Of a stretch of DNA of 35,038 bases, positions 24,185 through 33,027 are shown piece by piece. The DNA lies in contig JALWYU010000099.1 in the NCBI GenBank assembly GCA_026992635.1, forward strand, positions 1-35,038, read 5' to 3'. A program made the translations under genes and the position numbers. The stretch comes from Bacteroidota bacterium. GTDB taxonomy: Bacteria > Bacteroidota > Bacteroidia > JAADEI01. Every line of letters begins with the position of its first letter. Within the stretch, counting starts at the first letter, position 1. The notes under the pieces are model-generated. The model was given only the letters and a program-made list of their open reading frames with translations. It did no database searches and was not told the origin of the DNA.

Positions 24185-25564
24185 TTATGGTTTGGGAAAC
24201 CGAAGGGGTTTGCCCGCGGGGACAAGCCACCTGCCCAGATGGTAAGCACGCTGTCCGTTAACCCACACAGTTCGGATGCGCCATGTGAACACGTAATTGG
24301 CATAGGGGTGCCACCCACAGGTGTAAGAAAGGGTATTGCCGGCTGTGGGGTGGCGGTCTACGATGACGAGGTCGGCAAAAGCGCCAGCACGAAGCACGCC
24401 GCGGTCGGACAGTCGGAGCAGTCGTGCGGGATGTTCGGCTGTCCACTGGACGACGTCCGTGAGCGTCCACCAGCGACGCGTCACCCCCTCCAGCAAAATG
24501 AGGAGCAGTGTGCGGACACCGGGTATGCCCGCAGGCGCTTCTTCCTTCAGCGTCTTGGATTCAACAGGATGGGGGGCATGGTCGCTCCCTACAGTGTAGA
24601 TCAGGTGGTTTGCCAGTGCGTAGCGGAGGACCTGCTGGTCTTCACGTTGTTTGATTGCGGGATTGCACCACAGGCGTTTGCCCAGCCAGTAAAAATCCTC
24701 TGCGGCAAACCACAGGTAGTGGGGGCAGGTCTCCAGCGTAAAGTGCTGTCGGACGAAAGAGGGCAAGCGCCGATACAAAAACACTTCCTCTGCCGTGGAC
24801 ACATGCAGGATATGAACATGGGGAAGCGTATAGGCAGCAGAAGCGCTGTCTGGGCGATGCTGGAGGTAAAGGTGTGCGAGCCACTGAGTTGCGCGGTAAC
24901 AAGCGGTTCGTGTGCGCCATTTGGGATAGTCCCAGGCGTACGTGGGCTTCTCGCCAAAATAGCGGGGGTCCTCGGCGTGGACCACCAGCAAGCCCGCGTA
25001 CCGCTGGAATACCGTATTAAGGTGTGTCCAGTCGTGGAGGACGAGCCCCCCCGTAGAAGGCGCTAAGAAGATTTTCAATCCGGGCACGCGTGGATCGTGT
25101 TGTGCCCATTCCAGCATCTCTTCCAGGTGGTCATCTATCAGAGCGGGGAACAGTGCCCAGTTACACCAGAGGGGTTGACGGTTCCATCGTTGCCATTTTT
25201 GCTCAAAGACTTCGGGGGTGGTGACTGGCGGATGCGTATTGGGCATATCCAGGATGGTGGTGATGCCGCCTGCCAGTGCACTGCGTGTCTCGGAGAAGCG
25301 CGTGGCGTAAACCGGAGGTTTCGCAGGGTCGCGCGTGTGTACGTGCAGGTCAATGGTGCCGGGCAGGATGAAGCATCCGCGAACGTCTTCTATGTGCCAG
25401 GTGGGTTGCCACCGGTCTTTGGGCAGGTTGCCAATGTGCGTGATGCGTTCGCCTTCAATGAGCAGGTCTGCCCGGTAGACGCCAGTGCCTGTAACCACCC
25501 ATCCTCCCCACAGTAAGGTTGCGGCAGGCGTTGCGGAAGGCACGCTTCCCAAGTGTTTGGACAA
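24185..25564 (-). CDS. pyrC: Dihydroorotase (amidohydrolase superfamily)
   Basis: Converts carbamoyl-aspartate to dihydroorotate in pyrimidine synthesis. The metal site is visible: DLHVHTRDP (first two His, Arg for substrate), LKIFLAPSTGG (carboxylated Lys), VVHAEDP and HILHVSTAEE (His ligands) and VGSDHAPHP (catalytic Asp). ALAGGITTILDMPNTHPPVTT carries the substrate-binding Asn. Length (459) is typical for the class found in Bacteroidota. Allantoinase or hydantoinase is possible, since these share motifs, but the MPNT and SDHAPH context fits dihydroorotase best. Start TTG at 25564 lies 6 bases after the pntB stop; downstream TTG/GTG codons are alternatives because the first ~14 residues are not conserved. 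Probably co-transcribed with pnt. Confidence 0.88.
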   Translation of the reverse strand: MSKHLGSVPSATPAATLLWGGWVVTGTGVYRADLLIEGERITHIGNLPKDRWQPTWHIEDVRGCFILPGTIDLHVHTRDPAKPPVYATRFSETRSALAGGITTILDMPNTHPPVTTPEVFEQKWQRWNRQPLWCNWALFPALIDDHLEEMLEWAQHDPRVPGLKIFLAPSTGGLVLHDWTHLNTVFQRYAGLLVVHAEDPRYFGEKPTYAWDYPKWRTRTACYRATQWLAHLYLQHRPDSASAAYTLPHVHILHVSTAEEVFLYRRLPSFVRQHFTLETCPHYLWFAAEDFYWLGKRLWCNPAIKQREDQQVLRYALANHLIYTVGSDHAPHPVESKTLKEEAPAGIPGVRTLLLILLEGVTRRWWTLTDVVQWTAEHPARLLRLSDRGVLRAGAFADLVIVDRHPTAGNTLSYTCGWHPYANYVFTWRIRTVWVNGQRAYHLGRWLVPAGKPLRFPKP

Positions 25565-25570
25565 CGAAGT

Positions 25571-26989
25571 TCAGACTTCCTGGACGGCTTTCACGATCTT
25601 TTCCAGGGCTTTGCGTGCGTCATCAAACAGCATATAGGTGTTTTCGCGGTAAAAGAGCGGGTTGTCAATGCCGGCGTAGCCCGGACTCAAACTGCGTTTG
25701 ATCACGATGACCTTCTGGGCTTTGTACACCTGGAGGATAGGCATACCTGCTATGGGTGAGGAGGGGTCGGTCTCGGCTAAGGGATTGACCACGTCATTGG
25801 CGCCAATCACCACTGCCACATCACAGCTGGGAAATTCATTGTTTGCCTGTTCCAGTTCTAATAGGAGGTCATAGGGGACGTCTGCCTCCGCCAGCAGCAC
25901 GTTCATGTGTCCGGGCATTCTACCTGCCACCGGATGAATGGCGTATTTGACTTCTACGCCGCGGTCGCGCAGCAGTTTTTCCAGTTCATGGAGTGTGTGT
26001 TGTGCCTGGGCAACGGCTAACCCATACCCCGGAATGAACATGACCTTTTGGGCGTATGCCAGCATGATGGCGGCATCTTCGGGCGAAACTGTACGTACGG
26101 TCTTTTCGCCCTCGTCGGTTGCTGCCCCTCCACTGAATGCGCCAATAATGACGTTCCAGAGTGAGCGGTTCATTGCCCGGCACATCAAAATGGTCAGGAG
26201 CGTTCCGGCAGACCCTACCAGGATTCCGCCAATAATCATTGCCATGTTGTTGTAGGCGAAGCCGGCAATGCCGGCGGCAGTCCCTGTAAAGGAGTTGAGC
26301 AAAGAGATGACGACCGGCATATCCGCCCCTCCGATGGGCAGGACGAACAACACGCCATACAGGAGTGAGAGTGCCAGCATACCCCATGCCCACTGGGTAA
26401 TGTGTGCGGGCTGGAGCATGAGCCAGACCCCATAGCCAAGAATTCCCAGAAGGAGCAGGAGGTTGATGGTCTGGTGGGCGGGTAACCGGATGGACTTTCC
26501 GCTGATCCAGCCTTCCAGCTTACCATAAGCAATAATGCTACCCGAAAACGAGACGGAACCAATAAGCGTACTGAGGAGGATGCCGGCAACGCCCAGCGTC
26601 AAATAGGGATATTCGCCGGGCGCAGGTGGAACGTGCTCCAGTTCCATAATGGAGATCAATGCGGCGCATGCGCCGCCCATCCCGTTGAAGAAGCTGACCA
26701 TTTGGGGCATTGCCGTCATGGGGACGCGCATGGCTAAGAACCAGCCAATGGCGGTACCCACTGCCAGCGCCAGGAAGATCCATTCCAGGTGGCGTAAGGA
26801 ATGCCACGTGCCATCTTCTACGTAGCGGAAGAGAAAGATGGTGCCCAGGATGGCGAGCGTCATACCGGTGGCGGCAATCAGGTTGCCGCGCCGTGCAGTT
26901 TTGGGATGGGCGAGCATTTTCAGTCCTGCTATAAATGTCAGGGAGGCAAGCACATAGATGATTGCCAGGATTTGCATGGGCAGGGGCAT
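25571..26989 (-). CDS. pntB: NAD(P) transhydrogenase subunit beta
   Basis: The membrane and NADP(H)-binding subunit of the proton-translocating transhydrogenase (NADH + NADP+ to NAD+ + NADPH, driven by proton entry). About eight to nine membrane helices occupy residues 1-265, with FFNGMGGACAALISIMEL and SLLNSFTGTAAGIAGFA conserved. The NADP domain follows with FIPGYGLAVAQAQH, IHPVAGRMPGHMNVLLAEADVPYD, VAVVIGANDVVNP, PSSPIAGMPIL and NPLFYRENTYMLFDDA, all family hallmarks. Full length at 472 residues. ATG at 26989 with a GGGAG near it; the in-frame ATG at 26977 is an alternative. It follows the short alpha membrane part by 19 bases. Confidence 0.98.
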   Translation of the reverse strand: MPLPMQILAIIYVLASLTFIAGLKMLAHPKTARRGNLIAATGMTLAILGTIFLFRYVEDGTWHSLRHLEWIFLALAVGTAIGWFLAMRVPMTAMPQMVSFFNGMGGACAALISIMELEHVPPAPGEYPYLTLGVAGILLSTLIGSVSFSGSIIAYGKLEGWISGKSIRLPAHQTINLLLLLGILGYGVWLMLQPAHITQWAWGMLALSLLYGVLFVLPIGGADMPVVISLLNSFTGTAAGIAGFAYNNMAMIIGGILVGSAGTLLTILMCRAMNRSLWNVIIGAFSGGAATDEGEKTVRTVSPEDAAIMLAYAQKVMFIPGYGLAVAQAQHTLHELEKLLRDRGVEVKYAIHPVAGRMPGHMNVLLAEADVPYDLLLELEQANNEFPSCDVAVVIGANDVVNPLAETDPSSPIAGMPILQVYKAQKVIVIKRSLSPGYAGIDNPLFYRENTYMLFDDARKALEKIVKAVQEV

Positions 26990-27008
26990 GGCTCCCAGGT
27001 TTTTTTCT

Positions 27009-27329
27009 TTATTTCGTGGATTTGTCTGAAGGAGAACGGAACATTCGGAGCATCCGATCGGTTACCACGAAGCCCCCCACTACATTGAGCGTGCCCAAAA
27101 GCACTGCCAAGAAGCCCAGGGTGAGCATCAACCAATCCCCTTCGGGGGCGATGCCCAGGGCGATGATCCCGCCAATGATGACCACGCCATGAATAGCGTT
27201 GGCGCCAGACATCAACGGCGTGTGCAGAATTGTGGGCACAGCCGAGATGAGCTCCACGCCCAGAAACAAAGCGAGAATCACGATGTACAGCATCTGGAGG
27301 TTATCGGTGATCCAGGTGATGATTTCCAT
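27009..27329 (-). CDS. pntAB: NAD(P) transhydrogenase subunit alpha, membrane part (PntAB type)
   Basis: A 106-residue protein with about three membrane helices, the part of the alpha subunit separated from the NAD domain in many bacteria. Conserved elements are VPTILHTPLMSGANAIHGVVIIGG and LGTLNVVGGFVVTDRML. The Asn and His residues in the middle are part of the proton path. ATG at 27329, 30 bases after the pntAA stop; an AGGAGAG lies somewhat far upstream. Part of the pntAA-pntAB-pntB transcript. Confidence 0.97.
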   Translation of the reverse strand: MEIITWITDNLQMLYIVILALFLGVELISAVPTILHTPLMSGANAIHGVVIIGGIIALGIAPEGDWLMLTLGFLAVLLGTLNVVGGFVVTDRMLRMFRSPSDKSTK

Positions 27330-27359
27330 GGGTCGGCGTTTTTCTTGCTCTCTCCTGGT

Positions 27360-28481
27360 TCAGGTGGTGTTGAGGTGCTCCCGCACACGCGCACTGCGAA
27401 TTTCTCCCTGGAAGACGATCAGGCTTTCGTGAATGATTTCGTCGTCTATTTGGGGCTGGATTTTCCCATCCCGGATCAATAATGGCAGGAGATTGGCGAT
27501 ATTCCGGCTGAGCAGCTGGCTGGCAGTTCCTGGAAAACGTGCTGCCAGGTTTGAGTCGCCAATGATGCGTCTGCCTTCCCACAGGATTTCTTCACCGTCT
27601 TTCGTCAGGGCGCAGTTCCCGCCGAAGCGCGCAGCCATATCCACGAGGACTGCTCCCACCGGCATTTGCCGAACGGTTTCCTCGGGAATGAGCAGGGGTG
27701 CGCGTTTGCCCGGAACTGCCGCTGTCGTGAACAGGATGTAGGCACGGGCGGCGTACTGTGCGATGACTTCGCGCTGGCGCCGAAGGAATTCTTCTGTTTG
27801 TTCTACAGCGTATCCGCCGCGTTCTTCCTGGCGTGCACCTTCTACTTCTATGAATTGCCCGCCTACGCTTTCCACCTGTTCGCGGGTGGCGGCACGGACG
27901 TCAAAGGCGTAGACTCGGGCGCCTAAGCGCCGGGCGGTGGCGATTGCCTGGAGCCCCGCCACCCCTGCGCCAATCACGACGACTTCTACAGGGCGAACCG
28001 TCCCTGCCGCGGTAGAGAGCATGGGCATCAGTACGGGGATGCGTTCCGCGGCAAGGACAATGGCGGCGTAGCCGGCGACTGTCGCCTGCGAGCTGAGCAC
28101 GTCCATACTCTGTGCTCGCGTAATGCGCGGGATGGCATCTAGGGCGACCAGCGACAAATTATGCTGAGCCACTTCCCGGGCGTATTCCGGATGCCAGGCA
28201 ATAAAAGGCAGCGTAATGATGCAGGCACCCGCCTTGCATTTTGCCAGTTCTTGGGGAGGGGGCGGTTCTAAGCTAAGAAGCAGGTCTGCCTGACGAAGGA
28301 TCGTCTGACGGTCTGTGAGTTGAACACCTGCCTGGTGGTATGCTTCATCGGGGAATCCTGCCTGTTCGCCAGCGTTGTGCTCTGTCAGAATTGTAAGTTC
28401 TTGCCGGGTGAGGTGCTGGCAGTCTTGAGGCACCAGCATAACGCGTCCGTCCTGCTGCTTCAGCACGCCGATGCGCACCAC
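27360..28481 (-). CDS. pntAA: NAD(P) transhydrogenase subunit alpha, NAD-binding part (PntAA type)
   Basis: The soluble NAD(H)-binding domain I, related to alanine dehydrogenase. Features: RIGVLKQQDGRVMLVPQDCQ at the N-terminus, ALDAIPRITRAQSMDVLSSQ with the QSMD(A/V)LSSQ signature, the Rossmann loop VVVIGAGVAGLQAIATARRLGA ending in the acidic AFDVR, and ARAYILFTTAAVPGKRAPLLI. The 373 residues match the split form. Start GTG at 28481 or the adjacent GTG at 28478; an ATG at 28488 is out of frame. First gene of the pnt set and divergent from rseP, so its promoter must lie in 28482-28764. Confidence 0.97.
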   Translation of the reverse strand: MVRIGVLKQQDGRVMLVPQDCQHLTRQELTILTEHNAGEQAGFPDEAYHQAGVQLTDRQTILRQADLLLSLEPPPPQELAKCKAGACIITLPFIAWHPEYAREVAQHNLSLVALDAIPRITRAQSMDVLSSQATVAGYAAIVLAAERIPVLMPMLSTAAGTVRPVEVVVIGAGVAGLQAIATARRLGARVYAFDVRAATREQVESVGGQFIEVEGARQEERGGYAVEQTEEFLRRQREVIAQYAARAYILFTTAAVPGKRAPLLIPEETVRQMPVGAVLVDMAARFGGNCALTKDGEEILWEGRRIIGDSNLAARFPGTASQLLSRNIANLLPLLIRDGKIQPQIDDEIIHESLIVFQGEIRSARVREHLNTT

Positions 28482-28764
28482 TGTTCATCGGATTTTTGGG
28501 GTTCACTTTCCATCGGTGGGTGCGAGATGGTCTTGCTCACAGGTGTGGGATTTGAAGCGATCCTTTTTGCAGGTAAGGTAGACCACTTTCAGAGAAATTT
28601 TTGGCAGTGGGTCGTGCCAGCCCTTTGAAATGTTGAAATCATGTTCAACCGCAAAACTTAAGGGAGCTACTGACAACGGTCTGGGGAACTTCTTTTGCAG
28701 ATCTTGATGTTGTTTTTGGGAAACCGATGGGAGTTCAGGGCATTTGGCAAACCTTTCAGAAAGG
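28482..28764. promoter_or_regulatory. Divergent pntAA/rseP intergenic region
   Basis: About 280 bases that must carry both promoters. It contains a perfect dyad GTTGAA-N6-TTCAAC (28632-28649), a second small hairpin TGGCA-N8-TGCCA (28602-28619 region) and T-rich stretches. Minus-strand TAAGTTTT (near 28657) is a partial -7 element without a well-placed TTTG. No single promoter stands out. Confidence 0.4.
28632..28649. promoter_or_regulatory. Perfect dyad GTTGAA-N6-TTCAAC, possible operator
   Basis: An 18-base palindrome with 6-base arms in the centre of the pntAA-rseP divergent region. The size and arm length suit a dimeric repressor or activator site. No regulator gene is nearby, so the binding protein is unknown. 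Confidence 0.4.
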
Positions 28765-30093
28765 ATGGAGGGTTTGATCCAGGCTGTGCAGATTATTCTG
28801 GCGTTGAGTTTGCTTGTTTTGATTCATGAATTTGGGCATTTTTTTATGGCAAGGTTGTTTGGCGTGCGTGTAGAGCGCTTTTTCATTTTTTTTGATGTGG
28901 GGGGCTTTGCCCTGTGGAAGAAGAAGTTCGGGCATACGGTGGTGGGAATTGGCTGGCTACCCTTGGGTGGTTATGTGAAAGTGGCGGGTATGGAGGAGAC
29001 GCTCACCAAACGACATATTTTGCCTGCTCCCTGGGAGTTTGGTGCAAAGCCTGTTTGGCAGCGCCTTTTGATTATTTTGGGCGGGATTTTGATGAACGTG
29101 CTGTTTGCCCTTATCCTCTACCCGATAGTTTTGAAGGTGTACTATCCGGAGTATCATCCCATCAGTGTATTTCAGGAAGAGGGGTTGTGTCCGTCGGGGT
29201 TTGGTCGGGATGTGGGATTTCTTCCAGGGGATTTGCCCCTCACTATAGATGGACAGAAGATAGAGCGCTTAGAGGATTTATCGCCGGTGGTTTGGCTCAC
29301 GGCAAGTTCAGCCACGGTACTTCGTGGTGGGATGCCTGTTACGATTATGCTACCTGATACGTTTCCCCGGATGTTTTTCCGGCGGGGTTTGCCGCCGGTT
29401 CTTCGTCCGTGTCGGTGGTGGTTAGTGGTGGATTCGGTTGTTTTGGGTTCGCCAGCTGAACGTGCAGGCTTGCAAAAGGGCGATACGATTACGCACTTTA
29501 ATGATACGGCGGTGGGTTTGCTGACTTCGCCCGAAGAGTTTTTCCAGTGGAAGAAGCGGTTTCGGGGTGATACGGTGCGTATTCGTGTTCGGCGTTCCAT
29601 TGGGGGCATCACCGATCTTCTTGTGATTTTGCCGGATACTTCGGATCAGATGGGCTTTTCTTTTCAAATGGTGTTGCCGTATGGTCGTGCGCGTTATACG
29701 TGGTGGGATGTGTGGCGTGTAGGTGCGCGGGAGCTGTGGTGGATCACTGTAGGGAATGCGGCGGCGTTGATGTATGTGGTTCGTGGGTGGCTGCCGTTAC
29801 GTGAGACGATTCACTCGCCGATTGCCTTAGCGCGACTGTATGCACCGCGGTTTGACTGGGGTCGGTTCTGGCGGATCACAGCGTTGTTTTCCATTATTCT
29901 GGCTTTTATTAATTTGCTTCCGATTCCGACGCTGGATGGCGGTCATGCTTTGTTTTTGCTGTATGAGATGGTGACGGGTCGGAAGCCTCATCCGAGGGTT
30001 GCCCAATGGCTTTCAATTCTGGGCTTTGTGTTCTTGGTGTTGTTGATGTTGTTTGCGATTTCCAAGGACATCTGGATGCTGATTCGTGGCTGA
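28765..30093 (+). CDS. rseP: Site-2 zinc metalloprotease RseP/RasP (M50B)
   Basis: An intramembrane protease that cuts anti-sigma factors and residual signal peptides. The first membrane helix holds HEFGH (zinc His pair and Glu), followed by GGYVKVAG; the last helices hold INLLPIPTLDGGHALF with the third ligand Asp. One or two PDZ domains lie between (VVLGSPAERAGLQKGDTITH is clear; VGFLPGDLPLTIDGQKI is the more divergent one). Length is typical. The ORF begins with TTG at 28744, but ATG at 28765 fits the family N-terminus; a TTG at 28774 is the best spaced to the AAAGG site, so the exact start is uncertain. Codon use is more T-rich than in the minus-strand block. Confidence 0.95.
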   Translation: MEGLIQAVQIILALSLLVLIHEFGHFFMARLFGVRVERFFIFFDVGGFALWKKKFGHTVVGIGWLPLGGYVKVAGMEETLTKRHILPAPWEFGAKPVWQRLLIILGGILMNVLFALILYPIVLKVYYPEYHPISVFQEEGLCPSGFGRDVGFLPGDLPLTIDGQKIERLEDLSPVVWLTASSATVLRGGMPVTIMLPDTFPRMFFRRGLPPVLRPCRWWLVVDSVVLGSPAERAGLQKGDTITHFNDTAVGLLTSPEEFFQWKKRFRGDTVRIRVRRSIGGITDLLVILPDTSDQMGFSFQMVLPYGRARYTWWDVWRVGARELWWITVGNAAALMYVVRGWLPLRETIHSPIALARLYAPRFDWGRFWRITALFSIILAFINLLPIPTLDGGHALFLLYEMVTGRKPHPRVAQWLSILGFVFLVLLMLFAISKDIWMLIRG

Positions 30094-30360
30094 TTGTTCA
30101 GTCGCTGGTACATTATGCGGTGTTGAGCGCAGGAACACTTTATGTTGTTTGTCAGAAAGTTTTGTTTTGTACTGATGGGGATGTGTCAGCAAATTTGCAA
30201 GAAATTTTGTCCCCGTTTAAAGGTTTGGCTTCTCGCAGTTGTCTGACATGACTTAACTTGTTTAGTAGAACCAGGCAGAATTCCAGGTTGGCTGTTTGAA
30301 GTCCCGGTTCCGTCGGTTCTGTACGCCCGTCGGGCAAAATCGTGGGAAAACACGCGGACC
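30094..30360 (+). other. 267-base spacer between rseP and the 630-aa gene
   Basis: AT-richer than its surroundings, with many TTTG tetramers. A promoter candidate on the plus strand is TTTG at about 30194, roughly 22 bases, then AAGGTTTG near 30219, one mismatch from TAnnTTTG. A short GCCCG-T-CGGGC palindrome lies near 30328-30338. No gene or terminator was recognised; track ORFs here are shadows. Confidence 0.3.
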
Positions 30361-32253
30361 ATGCCCTCATCCAAGCTGCCTCCACTGGAATACGAAGGGA
30401 AAGAGCCCTTAGAGCAGCCCCTGTTGAAACAGCCCTTAGAGCCGTTGCCTCCATCTATTGAGCACTTGCCGGCGGCGGCTTTACTGGTGGGCTGGCTACC
30501 CCGGGGCTTACGCCGCTCTATCCACCTGCTGTTGCAGCGCTATGACCGAAAGGACCAGTCGCTGGTCAAACTGTATGAAGCGATTCGTCAATGGTGGGCG
30601 CTCACGGACCGTCCTCCCCTTGCTGAATACCTGAAGAGTCAGGGTTTTCCGTTTCATTCTCAGCGACAGCGCCTGCATAAATTGTGGAATGCCTGTTTGC
30701 ATGCCCTGGCAATTTATTATGCGCGTCAGCCGTGGAGTTTCACCAGAGACTTTGTATTTCTTGCTGTGATGTATCCGATTCTGGAGCATGTTACACTTCC
30801 GGAGGTGGTGGATCGCGTGTTGTCCAAGACTTCGTTTGGGTCGGCACAGCCTCATTCCACATTTCCCCCGGATATTTTGTATCGGCGCTTTTTTCGGACG
30901 TGGCTGGTGGTGACGGTTCGCCCCCCTGTTCATGTCCTGTATCCCGACAAATTTTTCTCGTATATGCAGGCATTTTCGCAAGAACTGCTGGGTATTGCAT
31001 ACGCTATGCTGGCGCATATGGCGGTCATTGCCTATCCCAAGATTGGCACGCGTGTCGGTTATCCCTACAGTGAAGCGGAGTTGCGCAAGTGGTTGTGGCA
31101 TTTGTATTACTGGTTACGGCTTCGTCCTGTGTTTCGTGCGGACCCTGAATTGTCGCAGGTTTTTCATTTTTACAGGAAGCTGGCGCTGGTGTATCTGGGT
31201 CAGATTACAGGGTATTTGCCTGGATGGTTTGGCATTCCTCCCAGTTTTGTAGGTGAGCTGCCCCGTCAGATGCGCTGGGGCAAGTTACCGCCGGCACGCA
31301 TGAGCTCGCATCAACTCATTCATATTTTGGCATCTCAGTATCTGGTGTGGCATCCGTGGATTCCTGCGGCAATGGTTCTGTATGATTGGCGTCGGAAGAT
31401 TCTTCCAGTGTTGCAGGCATGTGTAGAGCCTTATTTAGAGGTGGCGTTAAACCGTGAGGACTGCTGGAGTCCTCTGGTCTCCTGGTATGCCACGCGTTTC
31501 CGATTTGGACCCATCATGCATGCTTTCCACGAAGGGGACTGGGATTCTTATTTCGCTCAACTCAAGCAGTTTCAATCGCTGCTTACAGACAAGTGGCAAT
31601 ATTTTCCGACGATTTCCGGATGGTACTATCGGATCCACATCCTTCAAGCCGTGTATCATCTCTTTTGTGGTGATGACGAACGTTTTTGGGCAACGTTCAT
31701 GGAGTTGCATCAAAAAAGCAATCGTGTGGCAATTCGGATTTTGCAGACGGTGATGGCGTTACTGGAGGGGAAAACCCCAGCCTTAGAAGGTGTGTTGATT
31801 CAATGGCAATCCTATTGCAAGCGCTTGGAGAAGTACCAGGAGGATATTCCGGTGCTGGTGCAGAAGATTATGGAGGGTCTCCGAATTGCCTGTCAGATAG
31901 AAAAGCCCTCGGAGCGTTATCGTGAGTTTCTGTGGCAGTTCTTAGAGGAGGTAGAGCGCCTGTTCCAGGAGGATATGATTACGTTTCAGCGGTTTTCCTA
32001 TAGTCAGTTTCCGCTGGTGTTGCGCTGGCGATTGGAAAATCCGCGGGGTGGGGTTCCGCCGGCACGCTGGATCCAGCAACAATGGGCGCGGTTTACGCCA
32101 TGGCATAGTTGGCAAGCCCGCCTGAAAGCCATGTTGAAAGAAATTGACCGGGAGGTGCGTGCCCGGGGTAAGCGTGTTTCTTTTGTCCACCCACTGAATG
32201 CTATCCCATCTTCGGTATCCGATGCAAAACCGAGAAAAAGTACTGTATCGTGA
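30361..32253 (+). CDS. 630-aa protein of unknown family
   Basis: No known domain recognised. The N-terminus is proline- and glutamate-rich with near repeats (PLEQPLLKQPLEPLPPS), then ~560 residues that look entirely helical, with unusually many Trp, Tyr and Arg (VRLTWHPW-like patches such as WLWHLYYWLRLRPVF, ILASQYLVWHPWIPAAMVLYDW). No signal peptide or clear membrane helix, so probably cytoplasmic. The helix pattern could form an alpha-solenoid. ATG at 30361 is chosen as the first Met. The last 53 bases overlap the 3' end of the convergent outer-membrane gene. The frame is long and codon use is consistent, so the gene is real although its job is unknown. Confidence 0.85.
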   Translation: MPSSKLPPLEYEGKEPLEQPLLKQPLEPLPPSIEHLPAAALLVGWLPRGLRRSIHLLLQRYDRKDQSLVKLYEAIRQWWALTDRPPLAEYLKSQGFPFHSQRQRLHKLWNACLHALAIYYARQPWSFTRDFVFLAVMYPILEHVTLPEVVDRVLSKTSFGSAQPHSTFPPDILYRRFFRTWLVVTVRPPVHVLYPDKFFSYMQAFSQELLGIAYAMLAHMAVIAYPKIGTRVGYPYSEAELRKWLWHLYYWLRLRPVFRADPELSQVFHFYRKLALVYLGQITGYLPGWFGIPPSFVGELPRQMRWGKLPPARMSSHQLIHILASQYLVWHPWIPAAMVLYDWRRKILPVLQACVEPYLEVALNREDCWSPLVSWYATRFRFGPIMHAFHEGDWDSYFAQLKQFQSLLTDKWQYFPTISGWYYRIHILQAVYHLFCGDDERFWATFMELHQKSNRVAIRILQTVMALLEGKTPALEGVLIQWQSYCKRLEKYQEDIPVLVQKIMEGLRIACQIEKPSERYREFLWQFLEEVERLFQEDMITFQRFSYSQFPLVLRWRLENPRGGVPPARWIQQQWARFTPWHSWQARLKAMLKEIDREVRARGKRVSFVHPLNAIPSSVSDAKPRKSTVS

Positions 32254-32983
32254 AAAATTGCGTGGGTGCGTATTGCGTCCAGGGTTGATGGGCTTCTAAG
32301 GGAGCCTGGAAGAGGGCGTGGGGTTGCATATTACTGGTGAGTGCGGAGCGATTGACGATGTCCATAATGCTGACCACGATGCGCACGCCATGGGTAACTG
32401 ACCAGCGTTCTATGCCGATCTGGTGTCCGCCGAAGCCCACGACTATGGCTACATTCCATGGGGCAAGAACGTTTTGTGCAGGTGGGTGGGGCACGTCGTA
32501 GGGATAGGAATAGCGGACCGCTAAAGGCAGCATGATCTGTGCACCGATTTCCAGGTAGGGGCCGCCCCATGTGAAGAATCCTCCGCGTTCGCCCCGTGGC
32601 CGAAAACGAACCAGAAAAGGGATTTCCAGATAGTCAATCTGGACGGCTTCCGGCGCTTTGACAAGGAGAGAATCACTGCGCTGATAGGCAAGGCGTTGCG
32701 TAACCCGGCGAAAATACCCGCCAATGAACAGACCATAATTGTAGTAGACCATATTGTATCCGATTGTGATGCCGACGTTCCAGGTGTCGCTCCAGCGCAG
32801 TGCGTAGTTGGGGTCGTTTGCCCAGTTTTTGTTGTAGAGGAGTGCGGGTCCGTAGCCGGCACGAGGTCCAAACATCCATCCGCCCTGGGCATGAAGCCCT
32901 GGATTCCATCCCTGGAACACGATTGTCAAGCCCCAAACCACTACCCGTACGATTGCAGAGAGGAATTGCTTGCTGGCTGGCAT
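32201..32983 (-). CDS. Outer-membrane beta-barrel protein (porin/PorT-like size)
   Basis: ATG 32983 opens a signal peptide (FLSAIVRVVVWGLTIVFQGWNPGLHAQ). The mature 230 residues alternate polar and aromatic residues as in membrane strands: GPRAGYGPALLY, NVGITIGYNMVYYNYGLFIGGYF, DYLEIPFLVRFRP, GPYLEIGAQIMLPLAVRYSY, NVAIVVGFGGHQIGI, FFTIQYFFSVLH. YLEIPFLVRF is the common second-half motif of Bacteroidota outer-membrane proteins of the PorT/OMP_b-brl type. Function is not resolved: transport, T9SS assembly and structural roles are all possible. The track start at 33049 lies past the promoter dyad. Its end overlaps the 630-aa gene. Confidence 0.85.
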   Translation of the reverse strand: MPASKQFLSAIVRVVVWGLTIVFQGWNPGLHAQGGWMFGPRAGYGPALLYNKNWANDPNYALRWSDTWNVGITIGYNMVYYNYGLFIGGYFRRVTQRLAYQRSDSLLVKAPEAVQIDYLEIPFLVRFRPRGERGGFFTWGGPYLEIGAQIMLPLAVRYSYPYDVPHPPAQNVLAPWNVAIVVGFGGHQIGIERWSVTHGVRIVVSIMDIVNRSALTSNMQPHALFQAPLEAHQPWTQYAPTQFFTIQYFFSVLHRIPKMG

Positions 32984-33009
32984 GGAACCGATTCCTTTTC
33001 GTGCAATAC

Positions 33010-33027
33010 CTTGTTTCAAAAAACAAG
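33010..33027. promoter_or_regulatory. Perfect dyad CTTGTTT-CAAA-AAACAAG between divergent OMP and fabG genes
   Basis: Seven-base arms with a four-base centre, in a 68-base divergent gap. Each arm, extended outward, gives TACCTTGT (plus) and TATCTTGT (minus), both partial matches to the -7 element TAnnTTTG and similar to TACCTTGT at 21585-21592. It may therefore be two facing -7 elements, an operator, or both. No good -33 is visible on either strand. Confidence 0.42.

Noticed and set aside
23579-25066. 495-aa plus-strand ORF
   Set aside because: Antisense to the start of the S74 gene and most of dihydroorotase, both well supported; it has no recognisable domain and crosses their intergenic region.
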